A stretch of 21,031 nucleotides of DNA, taken from positions 1 through 21,031 of the forward strand of contig JAEYVD010000190.1 of NCBI GenBank assembly GCA_023432075.1, written 5' to 3'. Below the pieces are notes generated by a model. That model was given only the letters and a program-made list of their open reading frames with translations. It searched no databases and was not told the DNA's origin. The translations under genes were made by a program, and so were the position numbers. Below are positions 1-7,064 of this stretch, piece after piece; position 1 is the first letter of the stretch; each line of letters begins with the position of its first letter. This stretch comes from Pseudomonadota bacterium. GTDB taxonomy: Bacteria > Pseudomonadota > Gammaproteobacteria > Burkholderiales > Burkholderiaceae_B.

Positions 1-59
1 CGCGCGCACGCGCGCGCCGAGCGTCGTCCGGAGCACGAGCTGCACCCACGCGCCGCGAC

Positions 60-1292
60 ATGACGCCCAAGATCTCGCAGGGCGTCACCACCGTCGTCAC
101 CGGCAACTGCGGCATCAGCCTGGCGCCGCTGGCCCACGCCCACGCCAGCCCGCCCGCGCCGCTGGACCTGCTGGACGAAGGCGGCTCCTACCGCTTCGAA
201 CGCTTCTCCGACTACCTGGACGCGCTGCGCGCCACGCCCGCCGCCGTCAATGCCGCCTGCATGGTCGGCCATTCGACGCTGCGCGCGGCCGTCATGGCCG
301 ACCTGCAACGCGCAGCCACGCCCGGCGAAGTGCAGGCCATGCAATCGCTGGCCGACGATGCGCTGGCCAGCGGCGCCATCGGCATCTCCACCGGCACGTT
401 CTATCCGCCGGCGGCCCAGGCCACCACCGAGGAGATCATCGAGGTCTGCCGGCCGCTCAACACGCACGGCGGCATCTACGCCACGCACATGCGCGACGAA
501 GGCGAACACATCGTGCAAGCGCTGGAAGAGACCTTCCGCATCGGCCGCGAACTGGACGTGCCCGTCGTGATCTCGCATCACAAGGTCATGGGCCAGCCCA
601 ACTTCGGGCGGTCCGCCGAAACCCTGCCGCTGATCGAAGCCGCGATGGCCAAGCAGGATGTCTCGCTGGACGCCTACCCCTACGTGGCCGGATCCACGAT
701 GCTCAAGCAGGACCGCGTCCTGCTGGCCGGCCGCACCATCATCACCTGGTGCAAGCCGTATCCGGAGCTGAGCGGCCGCGACCTGGACGAAGTGGCCGCC
801 GAGCGCGGCAAGTCCAAGTACGACGTCGTCCCGGACCTGCAGCCGGCCGGCGCCATCTACTTCATGATGGACGAGCCCGACGTGCAGCGCATCCTCAAGT
901 TCGGCCCGACCATGATCGGCTCGGATGGCCTGCCCCACGACGAGCGCCCGCATCCCCGGCTGTGGGGCACCTTCCCGCGCGTGCTGGGCCATTACGCCCG
1001 CGACCTGGGCCTGTTCCCGCTGGAAACCGCCGTCTGGAAGATGACGGGCCTGACCGCCGCCAAGTTCGGGCTGGCCGAGCGCGGGCAGGTGCAGCCCGGC
1101 TACTTTGCCGACCTCGTCGTTTTCGACCCGGCCACCGTGGCGGACGCCGCTACCTTCGAACGCCCCACCGAACGTGCGGCCGGCATCCACTCGGTCTACG
1201 TCAATGGCGCGCCCGTCTGGGAGGAGCAGGCCTTCACCGGCCAGCACGCCGGCCGCGTCCTGGCCCGGACGGCCGCCGGGAGCGCCGCATGA
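60..1292 (+). CDS. dan: D-aminoacylase (N-acyl-D-amino-acid deacylase), 5'-truncated
   Basis: Cytosolic zinc amidohydrolase that removes the acyl group from N-acyl-D-amino acids to give D-amino acids. 410 residues are visible from the ATG at 60, about 79 fewer than the full-length family. Visible active-site residues match the known D-aminoacylase set: Cys17 (in GNCGIS), His143 (in ATHMRDE), His173 (in SHHK) and Asp289 (in GSDGLPHDERPHPR). The amidohydrolase C-terminal strands follow (GYFADLVVFDP). The frame stays open upstream to base 3, so ATG 60 is an internal Met (DMTPKIS) and not the true start. Those upstream bases do not encode the expected N-terminal HxH metal motif (see findings). 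The stop overlaps the next start by 4 bases (ATGA), which implies co-transcription. Function call is secure; the 5' end is not. Confidence 0.93.
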   Translation: MTPKISQGVTTVVTGNCGISLAPLAHAHASPPAPLDLLDEGGSYRFERFSDYLDALRATPAAVNAACMVGHSTLRAAVMADLQRAATPGEVQAMQSLADDALASGAIGISTGTFYPPAAQATTEEIIEVCRPLNTHGGIYATHMRDEGEHIVQALEETFRIGRELDVPVVISHHKVMGQPNFGRSAETLPLIEAAMAKQDVSLDAYPYVAGSTMLKQDRVLLAGRTIITWCKPYPELSGRDLDEVAAERGKSKYDVVPDLQPAGAIYFMMDEPDVQRILKFGPTMIGSDGLPHDERPHPRLWGTFPRVLGHYARDLGLFPLETAVWKMTGLTAAKFGLAERGQVQPGYFADLVVFDPATVADAATFERPTERAAGIHSVYVNGAPVWEEQAFTGQHAGRVLARTAAGSAA

Positions 1293-2215
1293 GCGCCCGC
1301 AAGCTGCATTTGGCCGTCGCGCAGTTGGGCCCCGTCCAGCGCAGCGACACCCGCGTGCAGGTCGTGCGCCGTCTGATCGACCTGCTGGAAGACGCCCACA
1401 GCCGCGGCGCCGCCTGGGTGACGTTTCCGGAACTGGCCCTGACCACCTTCTTTCCGCGCTGGTCCCTGGACGATCCCCGCGAAGTGCAGGAATTCTTCGA
1501 GACCGAGATGCCGGGCCCGCTGACCCGCCCCCTGTTCGACGCGGCGCGCGACAAGGGCATCGGTTTTTACCTGGGTTACGCCGAGCTCGCGGACGGCGCG
1601 CAGTACAACACCAGCATCCTGGTGGGCCGGGACGGGCAGATCGTGGGCAAGTACCGCAAGATCCACATCCCTGGCGACGCGCAGGCAGTCGACGGCGCGC
1701 CCTTGCAGCACCTGGAAAAAAAGTACTTCGCCGTCGGCGACCTGGGATTTCCCGTGTGGCAGACCCCGGACGCCGCCATCGGCATGTGCATCTGCAACGA
1801 CCGGCGCTGGCCCGAGACGTTTCGCGTCATGGGCCTGCAGGGCGTGGAGGTCGTCATGGCCGGCTACAACACCCCGTCCGGCTACGTGCAATGGAACGAG
1901 CCGATCCACCTGCGTATGCACCACCACCTGCTGTCGCTGCAGGCCGGCGCCTACCAGAACGCCTGCTGGGTGGCGGCAGCAGCCAAGGCTGGCGTCGAGG
2001 AAGGCAATCCGATGATCGGCGGATCCTGCATCGTCGCCCCCACCGGGGAAATCATGGTGCGCACCTTTTCCGAGGACGACGAGGTCATCAATTTCGTCTG
2101 CGACCTATCGGTGTCGGATCACTACCGCGCCAACATCTTCAACTTCGCCGCCCACCGCCGGCCCGGGCACTACCGGATGATCGTCGAACGCACCGGCGCC
2201 CAGCCGCCCGCCTGA
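1289..2215 (+). CDS. N-carbamoyl-D-amino-acid hydrolase (nitrilase superfamily)
   Basis: Hydrolyses N-carbamoyl-D-amino acids to D-amino acid, CO2 and ammonia, the last step of the hydantoinase route; cytosolic. The 308-residue length is normal for the family. The nitrilase Glu-Lys-Cys triad is visible: Glu48 in VTFPELALTTFFPRW, Lys124 in KYRKIHIPG and Cys169 in GMCICNDRRWPE. The DRRWPE segment after the Cys is typical of the D-carbamoylase subgroup. I chose the ATG at 1289 because family homology begins there (MSARKLHLAVAQLGP) and it overlaps the upstream stop as ATGA; the open frame further upstream is only a shadow of the D-aminoacylase gene. With that gene it gives two different enzymatic routes to D-amino acids in one transcript. 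Substrate range cannot be read from sequence. Confidence 0.93.
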   Translation: MSARKLHLAVAQLGPVQRSDTRVQVVRRLIDLLEDAHSRGAAWVTFPELALTTFFPRWSLDDPREVQEFFETEMPGPLTRPLFDAARDKGIGFYLGYAELADGAQYNTSILVGRDGQIVGKYRKIHIPGDAQAVDGAPLQHLEKKYFAVGDLGFPVWQTPDAAIGMCICNDRRWPETFRVMGLQGVEVVMAGYNTPSGYVQWNEPIHLRMHHHLLSLQAGAYQNACWVAAAAKAGVEEGNPMIGGSCIVAPTGEIMVRTFSEDDEVINFVCDLSVSDHYRANIFNFAAHRRPGHYRMIVERTGAQPPA

Positions 2216-2229
2216 ACCGGCCCACCCCT

Positions 2230-2235
2230 TACAAT
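2230..2235 (+). promoter_or_regulatory. Possible -10 element upstream of the XRE-cupin regulator
   Basis: TACAAT at 2230-2235 matches the sigma-70 -10 consensus at five of six positions and lies 66 bases before the regulator's ATG, in the only non-coding gap of this cluster. No convincing -35 hexamer is seen at 16-18 bases upstream, so this may be weak, activator-dependent or not a promoter. Confidence 0.3.
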
Positions 2236-2301
2236 CCGGCTACACGCGGCGGGGCTTGCGGGCCCTGCCCCAGCCTTCAACCCTATCAGCCAGACCGCTA
2301 C

Positions 2302-2934
2302 ATGGCCCCAACCGGCAACACATCCCCGCCTGAAATCGTGGGCAAGGAAGAAATGGGCGCCCGCCTGCGCGCCGAGCGCAAGGCCAGGAAAATGACCTTG
2401 CAGGCGCTGTCCAAGGCCAGCGGCATCGCGGTATCGACCCTATCGAAGGCTGAACTCGGCCAGATCGCCCTCAGCTACGAGAAATTCGCCGCCCTGGCCC
2501 GCGCGCTCGACATCGACATGACCCGCATGTTCATGCTGCGCGACGCCGCCCAGGCAGCGGTCGCCCCCACCTTCGTCAAGAACCGGCTCAGCGACGCCCG
2601 CGACTACATCACCGAGAACTATCACTACCGCCTGCTGATGGGCGAATACCCCGGCAAGAAGATGCTGCCGATGGTCGCCATGATCGATTCGCGCAAAGTC
2701 GTGGAGTTTGAAGACTACATCCGCCATCCCGGGCAGGAATTCGTCGTGGTGTTGTCGGGAAAGGTGCGAATCCAGTTCGAAAACGGCGACAGCGTCGTGC
2801 TGAACCGCCTGGAATCGGCGTACTTCGACAGCAGCATCGGCCACGTGTATCTGTCCCTGAGCAGGAAGCCGGCAGAGGTGCTGGCGGTGTGCAGCGACAT
2901 GGAGGATGTGCCGGAGCGTTTGAAGAGCGCATGA
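2302..2934 (+). CDS. XRE-family transcriptional regulator with cupin domain
   Basis: Predicted DNA-binding regulator of 210 residues. The N-terminal helix-turn-helix spans about residues 19-75 (GARLRAERKARKMTLQALSK, then SGIAVSTLSKAELGQ). A C-terminal cupin_2 barrel spans about residues 137-200, with HPGQEFVVVLSGKV and a second motif YFDSSIGHVY. In this family the cupin binds a small ligand and modulates HTH binding. Its position 86 bases after two D-amino-acid-forming genes on the same strand suggests it regulates them or a linked amino-acid pathway; this is inference. An alternative start at 2353 (MGARL) has a better purine-rich leader (AAGGAAGA just upstream), so the first 17 residues are uncertain. 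The ligand is unknown. Confidence 0.88.
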   Translation: MAPTGNTSPPEIVGKEEMGARLRAERKARKMTLQALSKASGIAVSTLSKAELGQIALSYEKFAALARALDIDMTRMFMLRDAAQAAVAPTFVKNRLSDARDYITENYHYRLLMGEYPGKKMLPMVAMIDSRKVVEFEDYIRHPGQEFVVVLSGKVRIQFENGDSVVLNRLESAYFDSSIGHVYLSLSRKPAEVLAVCSDMEDVPERLKSA

Positions 2935-2956
2935 GGGCGCGCAGCTGCGCGCCCTC
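2933..2956. terminator. 24-bp perfect palindrome between convergent genes, probable bidirectional terminator
   Basis: The sequence GAGGGCGCGCAG is followed immediately by its exact reverse complement, with no loop bases. It lies between the stop of the XRE-cupin gene (2934) and the stop of the last gene of the opposite-strand operon (2957-2959), so it can fold in transcripts from both sides. No strong U tract follows on either strand, so it may act as an RNA-end stabiliser or roadblock instead of a classical intrinsic terminator. Confidence 0.6.
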
Positions 2957-4162
2957 TCATTTCGGCGGAGAGGCGCCCTGGGGCGTCGTGCCGGAATCCG
3001 CTGCAGGCACGAGCATCTTGCTTGCTTCGTGCGACAGGTCTACTCCCGTTTTGTCCGGCGGCAGCAAGCCCCAATGGTAGCGGGCCACGCGCGGCAGACC
3101 GCCCAGACACGCGTTTACCGACTTCGTTCCGCTCAAGTCCAGGACATTGATCCGCAGCCGAGGCTTTTCCTCGACGAGCTGTGCGGCAACCGCGCAAATA
3201 TCCTGGCCGCACTCGTCCGGCCCACCCAAGAACATGAACACCAGGGCATCGCGCTTGACGCCATCCACGGAAGCTGCCGCGGTTCTCAACCCTTCGGACA
3301 GCGCCGCCTTGCCCGCGCCTTGCGTGGACTTCACCGCCTCCAGCAGCTTTGCTCGATTCTCCGCTTGAAAAACGCCCTGGCGCAGGGGGGTTCCGCATTG
3401 CAATGCAGGAAACGTCACCAGTTGCGTGTTCGTGACGGCGGGCAGGCGGTCGACGATCCCGCGTATCTCGTGACGACCGATGACAAGCCGCGCAGGCCCG
3501 CCAGTCTTTGTAGGCGCGGCCTGCATGCGCGACGCCGTTTCCAGCACGAGCACCAGCTCCGCGGGCCATTCGGGATCGCGAACGGGTTCCTCTTCCGGCG
3601 GGGGCTTCGGTGCAGGCACGGCTGCGACGACCGGAGCTGGCGCCTGCCCCATCCACCACCACGCGGCAGCCAGGAGCATCGCAAGGACGAGCAGCGCTCC
3701 CGCCGCCAACCACCGCCAGGGCGCGGCGGACTTAACCGGCGGCTCGGCGACAGCGGGTTGCGCGGGCGGCGCTTCGTGCAAACGCATCAGCAGCCGCCCG
3801 TCCACGCTATACAGCTTGTCCGGATCAGGAGGGGTCCGCAGCGCCTCGATCCGCAACGCCTGGTCGTTCATCCCACGCGCGCGCATGGCCTCTGCCAGGC
3901 CACCCAGGGTGGCGACATGCGCTTCATAGGCGCGAAGCAGCGCGTGCTGGGCGTCAGCAGACAGAGCGGCATACGGTGTCACCGCCCCCTGCTGAGAGGT
4001 CCACCACTCGAGGACGCCGTCCGCGCCAAGCCGGGGCATGGCATAGGCCGCCGCCACGCCCGGCGCGAAATGCTTGCGGATCAGCTCGATCGGCTCGCCG
4101 TAGGCGCCGGCCAGTGACGCCTCCGACATATTCCCTCGCGGGTCCCGCATGAAGCGTTGCAT
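2957..4162 (-). CDS. Bitopic membrane protein with periplasmic degenerate VWA domain (last gene of the srf operon)
   Basis: 401 residues. A cytosolic N-terminal part of about 145 residues precedes one transmembrane helix at about residues 150-171, then a Pro-rich linker (PAPKPPPEEEP) and a C-terminal VWA-like domain from about residue 200. The VWA call rests on the first strand ELVLVLETASRM and on a later segment, FLGGPDECGQDICAVAAQL, which resembles TDGEDxCxxDPCxxA seen in many VWA proteins. The metal-binding (MIDAS) residues are altered: DxSxS reads E-T-A-S and the later TDG reads LGG, so metal binding is doubtful. It starts 34 bases after the preceding lipoprotein gene. A second start at 4129 (MSEASLAG) has a GAGGG just upstream and may be the real one. 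Function unknown; probably an envelope structural or sensing partner. Confidence 0.8.
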   Translation of the reverse strand: MQRFMRDPRGNMSEASLAGAYGEPIELIRKHFAPGVAAAYAMPRLGADGVLEWWTSQQGAVTPYAALSADAQHALLRAYEAHVATLGGLAEAMRARGMNDQALRIEALRTPPDPDKLYSVDGRLLMRLHEAPPAQPAVAEPPVKSAAPWRWLAAGALLVLAMLLAAAWWWMGQAPAPVVAAVPAPKPPPEEEPVRDPEWPAELVLVLETASRMQAAPTKTGGPARLVIGRHEIRGIVDRLPAVTNTQLVTFPALQCGTPLRQGVFQAENRAKLLEAVKSTQGAGKAALSEGLRTAAASVDGVKRDALVFMFLGGPDECGQDICAVAAQLVEEKPRLRINVLDLSGTKSVNACLGGLPRVARYHWGLLPPDKTGVDLSHEASKMLVPAADSGTTPQGASPPK

Positions 4163-4196
4163 GGCGTAGTCTCGAAGGTTGCGCTTACGGTGGTTA

Positions 4197-4700
4197 TCAG
4201 GGAACGAGGTTTAGGCTCTTTTGCAGCCTGAGCACCTCGGCCTGCTTGGTCTTGATCTGCGCTTCCAGGGCAGCATCCGAAGCATTGACGTTGATGGGCG
4301 TCTTCAGTGCACGTTCCGACTGCGCCAGCTGACGCTTGAGCTCCTCGCTGTCTTTCGACTTTGCCCTCGCCTGGTCCAGCAGCTTCTGGACCGATGCAGA
4401 CAGCGCATTACGCGCCTTGGTCTTTTCCGCCAATGACTTTCCGATTGACGCCCGTTGCGCCTCCAGATCGGCTAACACCTGCTTGGCTTGCGCATTTTCG
4501 GCTTGAGCCGCCCGCACGTCGTCCTCGCGCTGCGCCACGTGTTTGCCATAGCCTCCGCCCACGTCGCAATTCATTTTTGTGATGAAGCCGGCGTTCGTGT
4601 TCGACGGGTCACAATCAGCAGCCGTCGTGGCGCAACCGGCCAGAACGACCAGCGCCAGGATCGGAGCTGCCCGCGCAATTCGCGTCGTCAAGCGCTTCAT
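4197..4700 (-). CDS. Coiled-coil outer-membrane lipoprotein
   Basis: 167 residues. The N-terminus is a type II signal peptide with lipobox LAGC, lipidated Cys23. The residue after Cys is Ala, not Asp, which favours the outer membrane. Residues about 55-165 are rich in Ala, Glu, Lys and Gln with heptad-like spacing (VLADLEAQRASIGKSLAEKT, later DAALEAQIKTKQAEVLRLQK), so a long coiled coil is likely. I chose the ATG at 4700 because the signal peptide begins there and it overlaps the stop of the upstream lipoprotein gene as ATGA, indicating translational coupling. No named family recognised. Its neighbour has the same lipidated coiled-coil design, so the two could form a hetero-oligomer. Confidence 0.8.
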   Translation of the reverse strand: MKRLTTRIARAAPILALVVLAGCATTAADCDPSNTNAGFITKMNCDVGGGYGKHVAQREDDVRAAQAENAQAKQVLADLEAQRASIGKSLAEKTKARNALSASVQKLLDQARAKSKDSEELKRQLAQSERALKTPINVNASDAALEAQIKTKQAEVLRLQKSLNLVP

Positions 4701-5434
4701 GCCTTTGTCTCCCCAAGATCGATGGCGCCGCGCAATGCGAAGTAGCTGTCCGCCTCTTTGTTGAGCTTCGCAATCTTGCTCTCCAGCACGGCCAATTCCT
4801 TCTGCATTTCCTTGGTGTCCTTCGCGCTGCCACCGGCTTGCACGCTCGCCTGTCGATACTGTTCCGCGACGCCCTTCATTCGATCGATGTCGCTCTTGAT
4901 GACCCCAATGTTGGCGTCGATCTGGGCAAGTTCTTTCCGAGCGGCGCCCTGGTCGGCGGACTTCGCCGCGATCTCGGATTTCAGTTGGGCGAGCTTTTTC
5001 TTGTCGTCGGCCATCACGGCCACGATGGAATTGCTTCGATCCTGGACCTTTTGCGTATCGGTCTTGATGTCGTCGCCCATCGCCTTGAGCTGATCCGAGG
5101 TGTTCTTGTACTGACTGCGGCGAACATCCAGATAGTAGTTCGCACCCAATGCCACGCCGCAAGCCGCCACGGCGCCCACGACCGCACCCGCTGCTTTGTT
5201 TTTCCCGCCCGCCAGCAGGCCGACGGCCACCCCGGCCGCCGCGCCCATCATGCAGGCCTCCAGGCCCGACTGGCTGAAGAACTTGGCATCACTGCCCTGC
5301 GTCAGACGCGGATCGGGCTTTACGCCATTGTTGAGAAGGGAGCTGCCCGTGCTGGCGCACCCGCTGATCCCCAAAGAACAGACCATCATCAGCACGACCG
5401 GAATGCGATTCCATTTTTTTGCAAATAAAGCCAT
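4697..5434 (-). CDS. Glycine-zipper coiled-coil lipoprotein, positional counterpart of TagQ
   Basis: 245 residues. Signal peptide with lipobox ISGC, lipidated Cys26, Ala at +2 (outer-membrane sorting expected). Residues about 57-100 form a Gly/Ala-rich hydrophobic stretch (GAAAGVAVGLLAGG, then AAGAVVGAVAACGVALGAN), typical of a glycine zipper that inserts in or packs against membrane. Residues about 105-235 are a charged coiled coil. A strong AAGGAG lies 5 bases before the ATG, the best ribosome site in the operon, fitting a protein made in quantity. It follows the SUMF1 gene by 16 bases, as lipoprotein TagQ accompanies SUMF1-fold TagR in Pseudomonas T6SS clusters. Correspondence to TagQ is by position and type only; I see no sequence similarity I can vouch for. 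Confidence 0.82.
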   Translation of the reverse strand: MALFAKKWNRIPVVLMMVCSLGISGCASTGSSLLNNGVKPDPRLTQGSDAKFFSQSGLEACMMGAAAGVAVGLLAGGKNKAAGAVVGAVAACGVALGANYYLDVRRSQYKNTSDQLKAMGDDIKTDTQKVQDRSNSIVAVMADDKKKLAQLKSEIAAKSADQGAARKELAQIDANIGVIKSDIDRMKGVAEQYRQASVQAGGSAKDTKEMQKELAVLESKIAKLNKEADSYFALRGAIDLGETKA

Positions 5435-5450
5435 GAGAACTCCTTGATTG

Positions 5451-7064
5451 TTATTTGTTGACTGCCATGCACGAATCCAGCCACGCCGAGCGGTCGATCT
5501 TCTTATTGCTCAGGTATGCCTTCTGTTGCGACCAATAGGTCGTCAAGTAGGGGCGCAGCCCGTTGAGCTGCTTGTTCTGCTCGAACATCTTGTCCAGGAC
5601 CGGCACCTGCTTGGTCAGGTTGTCCCCGCCGTACAGCGTGGCCGCGTCGACAAGGCTGCTGGCGTAGTACTGCGTGACGCCCTCCACCCGGCGCTCGTGG
5701 CTGGCAAGCAGCTGCTTGCGGCGCTCGCAGGTGGCGTCGGAGTTGCCGTCTTCGCAGTTGGACTTGTAGACACTGCGCAGCAGATTGCGATGCTCGCCGT
5801 CGTCCTTGAGCTTGGTGCACAGGAATGCGCCGAGGTTCAGACTGGCGCGTATGGCCTGGTCGCGCGCCTCTTCCTGCTGCTGGTTGCTCGCGCGCAGCTT
5901 GCCTTCCAGGCCAGCCAGCTGGTCCTTCAGTTTCTTATCCGTGACCGTGCCTGCCAGCGTGTTCAACTCCTTGACCGCTGAAGCTCCCTTCTTGGACGCG
6001 TCCGATGAAACTTGGCCGTCTCCAAGCTTGCTATAGCTTTCTTCAAGCGCCTTGACGTGGTTGGCGCTCGTCATCTCGCGCGAAGCGATCACCCATCGCA
6101 GACCCACTGTCTTGTCTTTGACCTCGCCGTTCTCGTCGTAGAGATTCCCCTCGCGCCGCAGCGCGGCACGAAGCTCCGATTCCGGCTGCATGAAGTCGGA
6201 CCCGCGAATGACAAAACTGCCGGCCGAGCCGTTCTGGCGATCGAACTTGTTCAGCCGAAATGCATCAAGCGTCATCTCTGAGACGTTGCCCAGCATGTCG
6301 TGCAGGCCCAGCGGGTTCGGATGAAGCACGCCGATACGGTTGATCTTGCTGTTCGACGATTGCGTGCCGCCGAACCATTCATAATCGTTGATCTTTCCAT
6401 CGGGCATCGGATAGCGCGCCTCCGCGAACTCCGCGGCATTGACGTTGATGCCACCCCGCGCCGCAAATTCCCATTCGACCTCGGTGGGCAGGCGCACGAA
6501 TCCTGAGATCTTGTCTTCCTGGGGCAGCAGACCCTTGGCATGCTGCCGCAGCCAGATGTTGTACAGATGGGCAGCCCGCATCGCGTCGAACCAGTTCGCC
6601 CCGGTAATGGGAAACCGGCCATCGCCGGCCTGTGGATCCGGGCACTTGGCCGAATCGCCGTTCGCGAGCGTAGCCAGAGCAAGATACTGACTGGTGGTCA
6701 GCTCATACTTTGCCATCAGGTAATAGCTGGATCGGGACTTTTTGTCAGCCGAGGTTTCGGTAAATCCGCCTGCGATGTACGCCGGCCTGCTCTTTTCAAT
6801 AAAAGAGTAGGCGCCCCCTTCCTGTCCCACCTGAATGGGAAGATCGGCAAGCGGTCCACCCACCGGCACGACGATCTTCCGGAAGACGATGGCGCCATTG
6901 CACGGCAGCGGCAACTCGATGTCGCCGCTATCTGGCTTGGGGTTATAGAAGCGCGCATCCCACTTCGCGGTTGGCGCTGTCGCTTCCGCGGCAACAGCCG
7001 CTTGGCTAGAGGGCAACGCTAGCAGGACAAGTACGGCGCATCGGCCCAGCAGTTCAGATTTCAC
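5451..7064 (-). CDS. Periplasmic SUMF1/FGE-fold protein, TagR-like, with Cys-containing C-terminal extension
   Basis: 537 residues with a signal peptide cleaved near residue 26 (AVAA). The SUMF1 (formylglycine-generating-enzyme-like) domain covers about residues 60-328: YYLMAKYELTTSQYLAL, ITGANWFDAMRAAHLYN, RLPTEVEWEFAARGG, GLHDMLGNVSEMTLD and VGLRWVIA are family landmarks. Where the true enzyme has RGGSW followed by catalytic cysteines, this protein has IRGSDFMQPESELRAALRR with no Cys, so it is probably a binding or regulatory member, not an oxidase. Residues about 330-410 look helical and charged. The remaining 130 residues are an unrecognised tail containing several Cys. TagR of the T6SS phosphorylation pathway has the same fold and the same neighbours (ABC ATPase, permease, lipoprotein). 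Start is GTG and overlaps the permease gene by 11 bases. Confidence 0.88.
   Translation of the reverse strand: MKSELLGRCAVLVLLALPSSQAAVAAEATAPTAKWDARFYNPKPDSGDIELPLPCNGAIVFRKIVVPVGGPLADLPIQVGQEGGAYSFIEKSRPAYIAGGFTETSADKKSRSSYYLMAKYELTTSQYLALATLANGDSAKCPDPQAGDGRFPITGANWFDAMRAAHLYNIWLRQHAKGLLPQEDKISGFVRLPTEVEWEFAARGGINVNAAEFAEARYPMPDGKINDYEWFGGTQSSNSKINRIGVLHPNPLGLHDMLGNVSEMTLDAFRLNKFDRQNGSAGSFVIRGSDFMQPESELRAALRREGNLYDENGEVKDKTVGLRWVIASREMTSANHVKALEESYSKLGDGQVSSDASKKGASAVKELNTLAGTVTDKKLKDQLAGLEGKLRASNQQQEEARDQAIRASLNLGAFLCTKLKDDGEHRNLLRSVYKSNCEDGNSDATCERRKQLLASHERRVEGVTQYYASSLVDAATLYGGDNLTKQVPVLDKMFEQNKQLNGLRPYLTTYWSQQKAYLSNKKIDRSAWLDSCMAVNK

Noticed and set aside
1..17. Alternating CG run at the window start as a structured repeat or Z-DNA element
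   Set aside because: Too short, and it sits at the sequence edge where quality is doubtful.
749..1288. Upstream extension of the carbamoylase open frame
   Set aside because: It is an alternative frame of the D-aminoacylase gene, Arg/Pro/Ala-rich; nitrilase homology begins exactly at the ATG at 1289.
3029..4117. Long plus-strand open frame of 362 codons opposite the terminal VWA gene
   Set aside because: Composition is Arg/Gln/Gly-rich with no recognisable domain; it mirrors a convincing minus-strand membrane and VWA protein.
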